This document shows, piece by piece, positions 18,441 to 26,608 of a stretch of 64,000 nucleotides of DNA (position 1 is the first letter of the stretch; the number at the start of each line of letters is the position of its first letter). Position numbers and translations under genes: made by a program. The notes below the pieces were generated by a model. The model ran no database searches and had not been told where the DNA came from. It saw only the letters and a list, made by a program, of their open reading frames with translations. The stretch comes from Cupriavidus taiwanensis (GTDB taxonomy: Bacteria; Pseudomonadota; Gammaproteobacteria; Burkholderiales; Burkholderiaceae): assembly GCF_900250115.1 (NCBI RefSeq), contig NZ_LT984803.1, positions 1,178,001-1,242,000 on the forward strand. The letters run 5' to 3'.

Positions 18441-21400
18441 ATGGACTACCGCCCGATCCAATCCCTGCTGATTGCCAACCGTTCCGAGATCGCGATCCGC
18501 GTGATGCGCGCGGCTGCCGAGATGAATGTGCGCACGGTGGCGATCTATTCGAAGGAAGACCGCCTCGCGTTGCATCGCTTCAAGGCCGACGAAAGCTACC
18601 TGGTCGGCGAGGGCAAGAAGCCGCTGGCAGCCTATCTCGATATCGACGACATCCTGCGCATTGCGCGCCAGGCCGGGGTCGACGCGATCCATCCCGGCTA
18701 TGGCTTCCTGTCGGAGAATCCGGAGTTCGCGCAGGCGGTGATCGATGCCGGCATCCGCTGGATCGGCCCGTTGCCGGAGGTGATGCGCAAGCTCGGCAAC
18801 AAGGTCGCGGCGCGCAACGCGGCGATCGCCGCGGGCGTGCCGGTGATGCCGGCCACCGATCCGTTGCCGCATGACCTGGACGCGTGCAAGCGCCTCGCCG
18901 CCGGCATCGGCTATCCGCTGATGCTCAAGGCCAGCTGGGGCGGCGGCGGGCGCGGCATGCGCGTGCTCGAAAGCGAGCAGGACCTGGAGGGCGCGCTGGC
19001 CGCGGCGCGGCGCGAGGCGCTGGCGGCGTTCGGCAACGACGAGGTCTACGTCGAGAAGCTGGTGCGCAATGCGCGCCACGTCGAAGTGCAGGTGCTGGGC
19101 GATACCCACGGCAGCCTGGTGCACTTGTACGAGCGCGACTGCACCGTGCAGCGGCGCAACCAGAAGGTGGTCGAGCGCGCGCCGGCGCCGTATCTCGACG
19201 ATGCCGGACGCGGCGCGCTGTGCGAGTCGGCGCTGCGGCTGATGCGCGCGGTTGGCTACACCCATGCCGGCACGGTCGAGTTCCTGATGGATGCCGACTC
19301 GGGCCAGTTCTACTTCATCGAAGTCAATCCGCGCATCCAGGTCGAGCACACGGTCACCGAGATGGTCACCGGCATCGATATCGTCAAGGCGCAGATCCGC
19401 ATCACCGAGAGCGGCCATATCGGCATGACCGAGAACACGCGCGATGCCGACGGCAAGATCGTAGTGCGCGCCGCGGGCGTGCCGGTCCAGCAGGATATCC
19501 ATCTGAACGGCCACGCGCTGCAGTGCCGGATCACCACCGAGGACCCGGAGAACGGTTTCCTGCCGGACTACGGTCGCCTGACCGCGTATCGCAGCGCCGC
19601 GGGCTTCGGCGTGCGGCTCGATGCGGGCACCGCCTATGGCGGCGCGGTGATCACGCCGTACTACGACTCGCTGCTGGTCAAGGTCACCACCTGGGCGCCG
19701 ACCGCGCCGGAATCGATGCGGCGCATGGACCGCGCGCTGCGCGAGTTCCGCATCCGCGGCGTCGCGTCGAACCTGCAGTTCCTCGAGAACGTCATCAACC
19801 ATGCCGCGTTCCGTTCGGGCGACGTCACCACGCGCTTTATCGACAAGACCCCCGAACTGCTGGCCTTTGCCAAGCGCCAGGACCGCGCCACCAAGCTGCT
19901 GCGCTACCTGGGCGAAGTCAGCGTCAACGGGCACCCGGAGCTGAGCGGGCGCGCGCTGCCGTCGCTGCCGCTGCCCACGCCGGTGTTGCCGGCGATCGAC
20001 AACAGCGCTGCGCTGCCGTACGGCACGCGCGACCGTCTGCGCGAGCTGGGCGCCGAGAAATTCTCGCGCTGGATGCTGGAGCAGAAGCAGGTGCTGCTGA
20101 CCGACACCACCATGCGCGACGCGCACCAATCGCTGTTCGCCACGCGCATGCGCACCGCCGACATGCTGCCGATCGCGCCGTTCTATGCGCGCGAGCTGTC
20201 GCAGCTGTTCTCGCTGGAGTGCTGGGGCGGCGCTACCTTCGACGTGGCCCTGCGCTTCCTCAAGGAAGACCCGTGGCAACGCCTGGAGCAGCTGCGCGAA
20301 CGCGTGCCCAACGTGCTGTTCCAGATGCTGCTGCGGGGCTCCAATGCGGTGGGCTACACCAACTATGCCGACAACGTGGTGCGCTTCTTCGTGCGCCAGG
20401 CGGCCAGCGCCGGCGTCGATGTGTTCCGCGTGTTCGATTCGCTCAACTGGGTGCGCAATATGCGCGTGGCGATCGATGCGGTGGGCGAGAGTGGCGCGCT
20501 GTGCGAGGGCGCGATCTGCTATACCGGCGACCTGTTCGACCCGAAGCGTTCCAAGTACGACCTGAAGTACTACGTCGGCATCGCGCGCGAGCTGCAGCAG
20601 GCCGGCGTGCATGTGCTGGGCATCAAGGACATGGCCGGGATCTGCCGGCCGCAGGCGGCCGCGGCGCTGGTCAAGGCGCTCAAGGAAGAGACCGGGCTGC
20701 CGGTGCACCTCCACACGCACGACACCAGCGGCATCTCGGCGGCCTCGGCGCTGGCGGCGATCGAGGCCGGCTGCGATGCGGTCGACGGCGCGCTCGACGC
20801 GATGAGCGGGCTCACCTCCCAGCCCAACCTGTCGAGCATCGCCGCGGCGCTGGCCGGCAGCGAGCGCGACCCGGGCCTGAGCCTGGAGCGGCTGCACGAA
20901 GCCTCGATGTACTGGGAGGGGGTGCGCCGCTACTACGCGCCGTTCGAATCCGAGATCCGCGCCGGCACCGCCGACGTGTACCGCCACGAGATGCCGGGCG
21001 GGCAGTACACCAACCTGCGCGAGCAGGCGCGCTCGCTCGGCATCGAGCATCGCTGGACCGAGGTCTCGCGTGCCTACGCCGAGGTCAACCAGATGTTCGG
21101 CGATATCGTCAAGGTGACGCCGACCTCCAAGGTGGTCGGCGACCTGGCGCTGATGATGGTGGCCAACGACCTGAGCGCGGCCGATGTGTGCGACCCGGGC
21201 AAGGAGATCGCCTTCCCGGAGTCGGTGGTGTCGCTGTTCCGGGGCGAACTGGGCTTCCCGCCCGACGGCTTTCCGGCGGCGCTGTCGCGCAAGGTGCTGC
21301 GCGGCGAGCCGCCCGCGCCGTACCGGCCCGGCGACCAGATCGCGCCGGTCGACCTCGATGCGGCCCGCGCCGCCGGCGCGGCCGCGTGCGAGCAGCCGCT

Positions 21401-21944
21401 CGACGACCGCCAGCTGGCCTCGTACCTGATGTATCCCAAGCAGGCGGCCGAGTACCACGCCCATGTGCGCCAGTACAGCGATACCTCGGTGGTGCCGACG
21501 CCGGCCTACCTGTACGGCCTGCAGCCGCAGGAAGAAGTGGCCATCGACATCGAGCCCGGCAAGACCTTGCTGGTGTCGCTGCAGGGCACCCACCCCGATG
21601 CCGACGAAGGCAAGATCAAGGTCCAGTTCGAGCTGAACGGGCAATCGCGCACCACGCTGGTCGAACAGCGCAGCACCGCGCAGGCCGCCGCGGCGCGCCA
21701 GGGCCGGCCGGTGGCCGAGCCCGATAATCCGCTGCATGTCGCCGCGCCGATGCCGGGGTCGATCGTGACGGTGGCGGTGCAGCCCGGCCAGCGCGTGGCC
21801 GCGGGCACCACGCTGCTGGCGCTGGAGGCGATGAAGATGGAGACCCATATCGCCGCGGACCGGGATTGCGAGATCGCCGCGGTGCACGTGAAGGCGGGCG
21901 ATCGGGTGGCGGCGAAGGACCTGCTGGTGGAACTGAAGGACTGA
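18441..21944 (+). CDS. pyc: Pyruvate carboxylase
   Basis: ATP- and biotin-dependent anaplerotic enzyme making oxaloacetate from pyruvate. 1167 residues, all domains in one chain. Biotin carboxylase (about 1-470): LLIANRSEIAIRV, IHPGYGFLSENPEFA, the ATP-grasp LMLKASWGGGGRGM and EVNPRIQVEHTVTE. Carboxyltransferase (about 545-830): LTDTTMRDAHQSLFATRMRT, the FRVFDSLNW barrel segment and VHLHTHDTSG metal site. Biotin carrier at the end: LLALEAMKMETHI with the biotinyl Lys in AMKM. Start 18441 (MDYRPIQSLLIANR) fits the family; an ATG 96 nt upstream is in frame. No strong ribosome site. Monocistronic, with a terminator 44 nt after the stop. Confidence 0.97.
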   Translation: MDYRPIQSLLIANRSEIAIRVMRAAAEMNVRTVAIYSKEDRLALHRFKADESYLVGEGKKPLAAYLDIDDILRIARQAGVDAIHPGYGFLSENPEFAQAVIDAGIRWIGPLPEVMRKLGNKVAARNAAIAAGVPVMPATDPLPHDLDACKRLAAGIGYPLMLKASWGGGGRGMRVLESEQDLEGALAAARREALAAFGNDEVYVEKLVRNARHVEVQVLGDTHGSLVHLYERDCTVQRRNQKVVERAPAPYLDDAGRGALCESALRLMRAVGYTHAGTVEFLMDADSGQFYFIEVNPRIQVEHTVTEMVTGIDIVKAQIRITESGHIGMTENTRDADGKIVVRAAGVPVQQDIHLNGHALQCRITTEDPENGFLPDYGRLTAYRSAAGFGVRLDAGTAYGGAVITPYYDSLLVKVTTWAPTAPESMRRMDRALREFRIRGVASNLQFLENVINHAAFRSGDVTTRFIDKTPELLAFAKRQDRATKLLRYLGEVSVNGHPELSGRALPSLPLPTPVLPAIDNSAALPYGTRDRLRELGAEKFSRWMLEQKQVLLTDTTMRDAHQSLFATRMRTADMLPIAPFYARELSQLFSLECWGGATFDVALRFLKEDPWQRLEQLRERVPNVLFQMLLRGSNAVGYTNYADNVVRFFVRQAASAGVDVFRVFDSLNWVRNMRVAIDAVGESGALCEGAICYTGDLFDPKRSKYDLKYYVGIARELQQAGVHVLGIKDMAGICRPQAAAALVKALKEETGLPVHLHTHDTSGISAASALAAIEAGCDAVDGALDAMSGLTSQPNLSSIAAALAGSERDPGLSLERLHEASMYWEGVRRYYAPFESEIRAGTADVYRHEMPGGQYTNLREQARSLGIEHRWTEVSRAYAEVNQMFGDIVKVTPTSKVVGDLALMMVANDLSAADVCDPGKEIAFPESVVSLFRGELGFPPDGFPAALSRKVLRGEPPAPYRPGDQIAPVDLDAARAAGAAACEQPLDDRQLASYLMYPKQAAEYHAHVRQYSDTSVVPTPAYLYGLQPQEEVAIDIEPGKTLLVSLQGTHPDADEGKIKVQFELNGQSRTTLVEQRSTAQAAAARQGRPVAEPDNPLHVAAPMPGSIVTVAVQPGQRVAAGTTLLALEAMKMETHIAADRDCEIAAVHVKAGDRVAAKDLLVELKD

Positions 21945-21987
21945 CCTCGGCGGCGTGGCCCGCCGCACCGGTGCGGGCCAACCATGG

Positions 21988-22025
21988 AACCCCGGAAGAC
22001 TTCGGTCTTGCCGGGGTTTTTTGTC
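21988..22025 (+). terminator. Rho-independent terminator of pyc
   Basis: AACCCCGG-AAGAC / TTCG / GTCTT-GCCGGGGTT: a long GC stem with a TTCG tetraloop followed by TTTTTTG. Near-identical in its outer stem to the terminator after tRNA-Ser. Confidence 0.9.
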
Positions 22026-22213
22026 TGGATGACGCTGCAGCCAGGCGGCCATGCCTGGTCTTCGGGCGCGTCTCGCAACATTGTTCCGGCTTTGGAACGC
22101 TGTGTTTGCCTGAAACGGGCTTCTGCAATGTCGAAGCGCTGCTATCGTGTCGAGCCGTGATCAAAACCAAGTGGTGGCGCGTCAAGCTTGCAGGCGCTGC
22201 CCGACATAGACGG

Positions 22214-22789
22214 ATGTCAGTGAAGACAAAGACAGTGCCAGGGCGACTGCCGCGCGCGGCCCTGGTGTCGTTGGCGGCTTGCCTGCTGGCGCTGCCGTCC
22301 GCCGCCGGCGCCGCGGCATTCTCGATGCAGGCGGGCTATGGGCGCGACAGCCGGCACGGCGTGGAGAAATACGAAGTGTCGGCGCGCTGGGACGAGATCG
22401 TGCAGTGGCAGCTGTCGAGCCGGCTGGCGCTGGCGCTGGATGGCGAAGTCAACGTTGCCAGCTGGCGCGCGCTGTCGTCGCGGCCGTCGAGCCAGTTGAT
22501 GGAGTTCGGCGTGTCGCCGATCTTCCGGCTCAGCTATGCGGGTGAACATGTCACGCCGTTCGTCGAAGCCTCGGTGGGCCTGCGCGTGCTCAGCCACACC
22601 GAGATCGCCGGCGGCCATCGCATGGGCTCGGCGTTCCAGTTCTCCGACATGATCGGCGTGGGCCTCGCCTTCGGCAAGGCACAGCGGCTGACGATCGGCT
22701 ATCGCTTCCAGCACCTGTCCAACGCCGGCATCCAGGAACCCAATCCCGGCACCGACTTCAGCATGGGTTACCTGCGCTACCGTTTCTGA
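22214..22789 (+). CDS. pagL: PagL-like outer-membrane lipid A 3-O-deacylase
   Basis: Predicted to remove the 3-O-linked acyl chain of lipid A in the outer membrane. 191 residues with a Sec signal (RLPRAALVSLAACLLALPSAAGA). The mature part has the alternating pattern of an eight-stranded barrel and ends in an aromatic Phe (GYLRYRF). The C-terminal third holds RFQHLSNAGIQEPNPGTDF; the His-x-Ser-Asn and PNPG signature is typical of PagL active sites, with the Glu after it. The start at 22214 has a weak site (AGACGG) and is chosen because the signal peptide begins here. Isolated between pyc and pirin genes. Identity rests on the motif and fold pattern, not on a search. Confidence 0.8.
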   Translation: MSVKTKTVPGRLPRAALVSLAACLLALPSAAGAAAFSMQAGYGRDSRHGVEKYEVSARWDEIVQWQLSSRLALALDGEVNVASWRALSSRPSSQLMEFGVSPIFRLSYAGEHVTPFVEASVGLRVLSHTEIAGGHRMGSAFQFSDMIGVGLAFGKAQRLTIGYRFQHLSNAGIQEPNPGTDFSMGYLRYRF

Positions 22790-22922
22790 CGGCCGGCGGC
22801 ATCGTTCCAGCCACAGGACGCTGCATCGCAATCCCGCCGCCTACCGCGCGCGGTCGGCGGCACCTATGATCGCTTCATGGATCATTGCCGGCCCTGCGTA
22901 GCCGGCATTCTCGGAGATCGAC

Positions 22923-23798
22923 ATGAAGCGCATTCTGGGTGTCTACAGCGCACCGCGTCCGCACTGGGTCGGGGATGGTTTCCCGGTGCGCTCGATGTTC
23001 TCGTACACCAGCCACGGCAAGCAGCTCAGCCCGTTCCTGCTGCTCGACTACGCCGGACCGGCCGAGTTCACGCCGACGCAGCGTCCGCGCGGCGTGGGCC
23101 AGCATCCGCACCGCGGCTTCGAGACCGTGACCATCGTCTACAAGGGCGAGGTCGCGCATCGCGACTCGACCGGGCAGGGCGGGGTCATCGGTCCGGGCGA
23201 CGTGCAGTGGATGACGGCGGGCGCCGGCATCCTGCATGAAGAGTTCCACTCGCCGGCGTTTACGCAAAGCGGTGGCGCGCTGGAGATGGTGCAGCTGTGG
23301 GTCAACCTGCCGGCGCGCGACAAGATGGCCGCGCCGGGCTACCAGGCCATCGTCGACCGCGATATCCCGGCGGTACCGATGCCCGCTGGCGCCGGCACCG
23401 TGCGCGTGATCGCCGGCGAGTACGAAGGCAAGCGCGGCCCGGCACGCACCTTTACGCCGATGCACGTGTGGGACATGCGCCTGAACCAGGGTGCCCCCAC
23501 GCGCGTGGCGCTGCCGGAGGGCTGGCATACCGCGCTGGTGGTGCTGCGCGGCAAGGTCACGGTCAACGCCGAGGCCACCGTGCGCGATGCCGAGATGGTG
23601 GTGCTGGATGGCGCCGGCGATGCGGTCAGCATCGAGGCCGGCACCGATGCGGTGGTGCTGCTGCTCAGCGGCGAGCCGATCGACGAGCCCATCGTCGGCC
23701 ACGGCCCGTTCGTGATGAACACCGAGGCGGAAATCGCCGAGGCGTTCAGCGACTTCAGCAGCGGCCGCTTCGGCAGCATGGCCGCGGGCCGGCAGTAG
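22923..23798 (+). CDS. Pirin family protein
   Basis: Bicupin metalloprotein, 291 residues. The metal site is complete: H61 and H63 in QHPHRGFETVT, H105 and E107 in ILHEEFHS. Bacterial pirins are reported as quercetinase-like dioxygenases or as modulators of pyruvate metabolism; which applies here is not shown. Location 1 kb after pyruvate carboxylase is suggestive of nothing firm, since pagL intervenes. GGAG precedes the start. Convergent with the DUF35 gene; a hairpin separates them. Confidence 0.92.
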   Translation: MKRILGVYSAPRPHWVGDGFPVRSMFSYTSHGKQLSPFLLLDYAGPAEFTPTQRPRGVGQHPHRGFETVTIVYKGEVAHRDSTGQGGVIGPGDVQWMTAGAGILHEEFHSPAFTQSGGALEMVQLWVNLPARDKMAAPGYQAIVDRDIPAVPMPAGAGTVRVIAGEYEGKRGPARTFTPMHVWDMRLNQGAPTRVALPEGWHTALVVLRGKVTVNAEATVRDAEMVVLDGAGDAVSIEAGTDAVVLLLSGEPIDEPIVGHGPFVMNTEAEIAEAFSDFSSGRFGSMAAGRQ

Positions 23799-23835
23799 GC
23801 AACCGGCAGCAAAGGGGCCGCGGCAGAGGGCGGCA

Positions 23836-23860
23836 GGTGGCGGGCGCAACGCCCGCTACC
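23836..23860. terminator. Hairpin between convergent pirin and DUF35 genes
   Basis: GGTGGCGGGCG and CGCCCGCTACC pair over 11 bp (one G-T) around a CAA loop. No T tract; probable bidirectional transcription barrier. Confidence 0.45.
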
Positions 23861-23872
23861 CGCCGCGCCGTC

Positions 23873-24271
23873 TCAGGCGAGCGTGAAGGTCGGCACCGGT
23901 GCGCCGCCGTCGCTGGGCGAGAACCTGACCTGCACCTTCTGGCCGATTCGCACCGTGTCGAGATCGCAGTCGACGATATGGGTCATCATGGTCACGCCTT
24001 CTTCCAGCTTCACGTAGGCGATGCAGAACGGGTTGGGGCCGGCACGGCGCGTCACGCTGTAGGTGTAGATGGTGCCGCGGCCGCTGGCCTGCTGCCACGA
24101 GGTGGTGCCCATGCAGAACGGGCACAGCACGCGCGGATACCAGTGCGGCTTGCCGCAGTCGTCGCAGACCTTGACCAGCAGCTTGCCCTCGCGCGCGGCC
24201 TGCCAGAACGGCAGGTTGTCGGGCTGTTCGTCGGGCGCCTTGTAGACGGCGGGGATGTGTGGGGTCGTCAT
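23873..24271 (-). CDS. DUF35 zinc-ribbon/OB-fold protein
   Basis: 132 residues. An N-terminal rubredoxin-like zinc ribbon has paired cysteines CDDCGKPHWYP and CPFCMG; the rest is the OB fold (GTIYTYSVTRR, CIAYVKLEEGV, GQKVQVRFSP). DUF35 proteins partner thiolase-like enzymes and are needed for their activity or stability. It follows the thiolase-like gene by 17 nt on the same strand, so a heteromeric complex is likely. GGGAG lies before the start. Confidence 0.9.
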   Translation of the reverse strand: MTTPHIPAVYKAPDEQPDNLPFWQAAREGKLLVKVCDDCGKPHWYPRVLCPFCMGTTSWQQASGRGTIYTYSVTRRAGPNPFCIAYVKLEEGVTMMTHIVDCDLDTVRIGQKVQVRFSPSDGGAPVPTFTLA

Positions 24272-24288
24272 GTCAGTGCTCCCGCGCT

Positions 24289-25455
24289 TTATTCACGTTC
24301 AAGGATCAGGGTGGCGCTGCCGTGGCGCGAGCCCAGGTAGCCGCCGGTGCCTTGCGCCAGCGCGAGGTTGCAATTGGCGACCTGCACCGCGGGGTGGGCC
24401 TCGCCGCGCAGCTGGCGCACGGCTTCGATGACCTTGGTGATGCCGCCGCGGTTGGCCGGGTGGTTGTTGCACAGGCCGCCGCCATCGGTATTGAACGGCA
24501 GCTTGCCGACGCCCGAGATCAGGTTGCCGTCGGCGACGAACCTGCCGCCTTCGCCCTTGTTGCAGAAGCCCAGGTCTTCCAGCTGCATCAGCACGGTGAT
24601 GGTGAAGCTGTCGTAGATCGACGCGTACTTGATATCGGCCGGGGTCACGCCCGCTTCGGCAAACGCCGTGGCGCCCGAGAAGCGCGCGCCGGACCAGCTC
24701 AGGTCGACTTCGCCGCCGAGCTGGCCCTTGATGTATTCGCCGGCGCCGCGGATCTTCACCTTGGGCCGCTGCAGCGTCGCGGCGATCTCCGGACGCGCCA
24801 CCACCAGCGCGCCGCCGCCGTCCGAGACCACGCAGCAGTCCAGCTTGTGCAGCGGATCCGAGATCATCGGCGAGTTCAGCACGTCTTCGACCGTGACCAC
24901 GTCGCGCAGCATGGCGTGGGGGTTGTGCTGGGCGTGGTGCGACGCCGCCACCTTGACCCAGGCAAGCTGCTCGGCGGTGGTGCCGTACTCGTGCATATGG
25001 CGCATCGCCGCCATTGCGTACAGGTTGACCGTGACCGGGCTGAACGGGGCCTCGAACGGCAGGTCGGGCAGGTTGGCGCCCCAGTTGCGCGCCTGCGTGC
25101 CGGTGGAGCCTTCCGAGCGCGGCCGGCCCGCCAGCGTGATCAGCGCGACGTTGCACTTGCCGGCGGCGATCGCCTGCGCGGCGTGCGAGACATGGACCAG
25201 GTAGGCCGAGCCGCCCGTATCGGTGGAATCGACATGGCGCACCTTCAGGCCGAGGTAATCGACCATGTTGACCGCGCCCAGCCCGGGCGCGTCGCCGGCG
25301 CAGAAATAGCCGTCGACATCGGCCAGCGTCAGGCCGGCGTCCTGCAGCGCGCCCTTGGCGCTCTCGGCGTGCAGTTGTGCCACGGTCTTGTCGGGTGCCT
25401 TGCGGGTCGGGTGCTCGTAGGCCCCGACGATGTAGGCCTTGCCGTTGATGCTCAT
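24289..25455 (-). CDS. Thiolase-fold protein of the SCP-x/Ltp2 type, lacking the usual nucleophile Cys
   Basis: 388 residues of the thiolase superfamily (SCP-x/lipid-transfer branch): GKAYIVGAYEHPTRK at the start, VSDGGGALVVARPE, IYDSFTITVLMQLEDLGF, NTDGGGLCNNHPANRGG and the final GSRHGSATLILE. Where degradative thiolases carry the acyl-accepting Cys near residue 85-90, this protein has STDTGGSAYLVHVS, with no Cys. That pattern and the adjacent DUF35 gene resemble Ltp2-ChsH2 type retro-aldolases of steroid side-chain breakdown, so CoA-thioester aldol cleavage is at least as likely as thiolysis. AAGGAG precedes the ATG. Divergent IclR gene is the likely regulator. Confidence 0.85.
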   Translation of the reverse strand: MSINGKAYIVGAYEHPTRKAPDKTVAQLHAESAKGALQDAGLTLADVDGYFCAGDAPGLGAVNMVDYLGLKVRHVDSTDTGGSAYLVHVSHAAQAIAAGKCNVALITLAGRPRSEGSTGTQARNWGANLPDLPFEAPFSPVTVNLYAMAAMRHMHEYGTTAEQLAWVKVAASHHAQHNPHAMLRDVVTVEDVLNSPMISDPLHKLDCCVVSDGGGALVVARPEIAATLQRPKVKIRGAGEYIKGQLGGEVDLSWSGARFSGATAFAEAGVTPADIKYASIYDSFTITVLMQLEDLGFCNKGEGGRFVADGNLISGVGKLPFNTDGGGLCNNHPANRGGITKVIEAVRQLRGEAHPAVQVANCNLALAQGTGGYLGSRHGSATLILERE

Positions 25456-25551
25456 CTGATCTCCTTCGGTGCGTCAGGTGGTGCCAGCGCGAGGGCGGGG
25501 CGATGCTGGCACGGCGATCCCGAGAGTATTGCGTAGCTTGCCCGCTGCGTT

Positions 25552-25582
25552 GTATTCGGAAGTGCCGAAGGGTGTATTCGGT
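25552..25582. promoter_or_regulatory. Repeats in the thiolase/IclR divergent promoter region
   Basis: TTCGG-AAGTG-CCGAA (25555-25569) is a palindrome, and GTATTCGG occurs twice (25552 and 25574). The site sits between the divergent starts, where IclR proteins normally bind. Confidence 0.4.
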
Positions 25583-25702
25583 GTAGCGGTGCAGGGGGGG
25601 ACGCTGCCATCCAGGCCTGGCGCGAGGCACTTGCAGCGCGAACGATTGCGACGGCCGCTACAATCTGCGCTGGATATTTCTGAATCTGAACGAAAAGGAT
25701 CG

Positions 25703-26461
25703 ATGACCTACATCGTTGAAGCGGTGGACGAGGCCCTGGGCCTGCTGATGCTGGTGGCCGAGCACCCATCGCTGGGCGTGACCGAACTGGCACGGCGCGC
25801 CGGACTGACCAAGGCGCGCGCGTTCCGGCTGCTGACCACGCTCGAGCACCGCGGCCTGATCGCGCGCGAGTCGCCGGCGGCGGTCTACAAGCTCAGCTAC
25901 AACGCGCTGCTGGTGGGCAATGCCGCGCGCGAGCAGTTCGACCTGGTCAAGCTGGTGGGCCCGCGTCTGGCGGCGATCGGCGCGGCCTGCGGCGAAAACG
26001 TGATCGTGCGCGTGCGCGACGGGCTCGAGTCGGTGTGCGTGACGCGGCACGAGTCGACGCAGTCGGTGCGGGTGCATACCGAGATCGGCAACCGGCGGCC
26101 GCTGCATGTGGGGGCCTCCGGCAAGCTGCTGCTGGCGTTCGCCGCACCAGAGGTGGTGGAGGCAGTGCTGGCGCGACAGCTGGAACGCTTCACCGCCAAA
26201 ACCATCATCGAGCCGCAGGCGCTGCGCGAGGAACTGGCGGCGATCCGTGCCGCCGGCTATGCCGTCTCGGTGGGCGAGCGCGATGCCGACGCCGTCTCCG
26301 CCGCCGCGCCGCTGCGCGACCACAGCGGCGCGGCGGTGGCGTCGCTGAGTATTGCCAGCCCGGCCAGCCGCACCACCCGGCAGGCGCTGGACCGCCATGT
26401 GGCGATGGTGGTGGCCGAGGCCGCCAACCTGTCGCGGGCACTCGGCTACGCGGGCGGCTGA
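25703..26461 (+). CDS. IclR family transcriptional regulator
   Basis: 252 residues. Winged-helix domain at 1-65: LGLLMLVAEHPSLGVTELARRAGLTKARAFRLLTTLEHRGLI in outline. Effector domain from about 80 with the IclR signature PLHVGASGKLLLAF and the closing VASLSIASPASR. These proteins bind small organic acids and usually control an adjacent catabolic operon. It is divergent from the thiolase-like/DUF35 pair (247 nt between starts), so that pair is the probable target; the downstream ABC importer is a less likely one because a terminator intervenes. AAAAGGAT precedes ATG 25703; a longer frame upstream is unconserved. Confidence 0.93.
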   Translation: MTYIVEAVDEALGLLMLVAEHPSLGVTELARRAGLTKARAFRLLTTLEHRGLIARESPAAVYKLSYNALLVGNAAREQFDLVKLVGPRLAAIGAACGENVIVRVRDGLESVCVTRHESTQSVRVHTEIGNRRPLHVGASGKLLLAFAAPEVVEAVLARQLERFTAKTIIEPQALREELAAIRAAGYAVSVGERDADAVSAAAPLRDHSGAAVASLSIASPASRTTRQALDRHVAMVVAEAANLSRALGYAGG

Positions 26462-26501
26462 GCCCGGTACCGCGCGGCCAGCTCGCGCGCACTCCGTCCA
26501 G

Positions 26502-26528
26502 ACGGCGCTTCGGCGCCGTTTTTTTTTG
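26502..26528 (+). terminator. Rho-independent terminator of the IclR gene
   Basis: ACGGCGC-TTCG-GCGCCGT stem-loop followed by nine T residues. A textbook intrinsic terminator 40 nt past the stop. Confidence 0.9.
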
Positions 26529-26589
26529 CCTGATGCGTGCCGCGGGGGTAAACCCTGCTTATCGGGGGCGGCCTTGATGTCTTATCCTT

Positions 26590-26604
26590 TGATACGCGGT
26601 ATCA
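26590..26604 (+). promoter_or_regulatory. 15-bp palindrome TGATACGCGGTATCA at the importer start
   Basis: Perfect 6-bp arms (TGATAC/GTATCA) around GCG, ending 4 nt before the ATG of the solute-binding protein gene, where a ribosome site would be. A protein bound here would block translation or early transcription. It overlaps TCCTTTGATA, a partial match to the element found near 43.5 kb. Confidence 0.45.
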
Positions 26605-26608
26605 CTGA

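Noticed and set aside
18372..22052. 1226-residue open frame on the minus strand
   Set aside because: Antisense to pyruvate carboxylase; composition and lack of motifs mark it as a shadow.
24289..25455. Annotation as plain acetyl-CoA acetyltransferase
   Set aside because: The acyl-accepting Cys region has no Cys and the DUF35 partner points to the SCP-x/Ltp2 branch.
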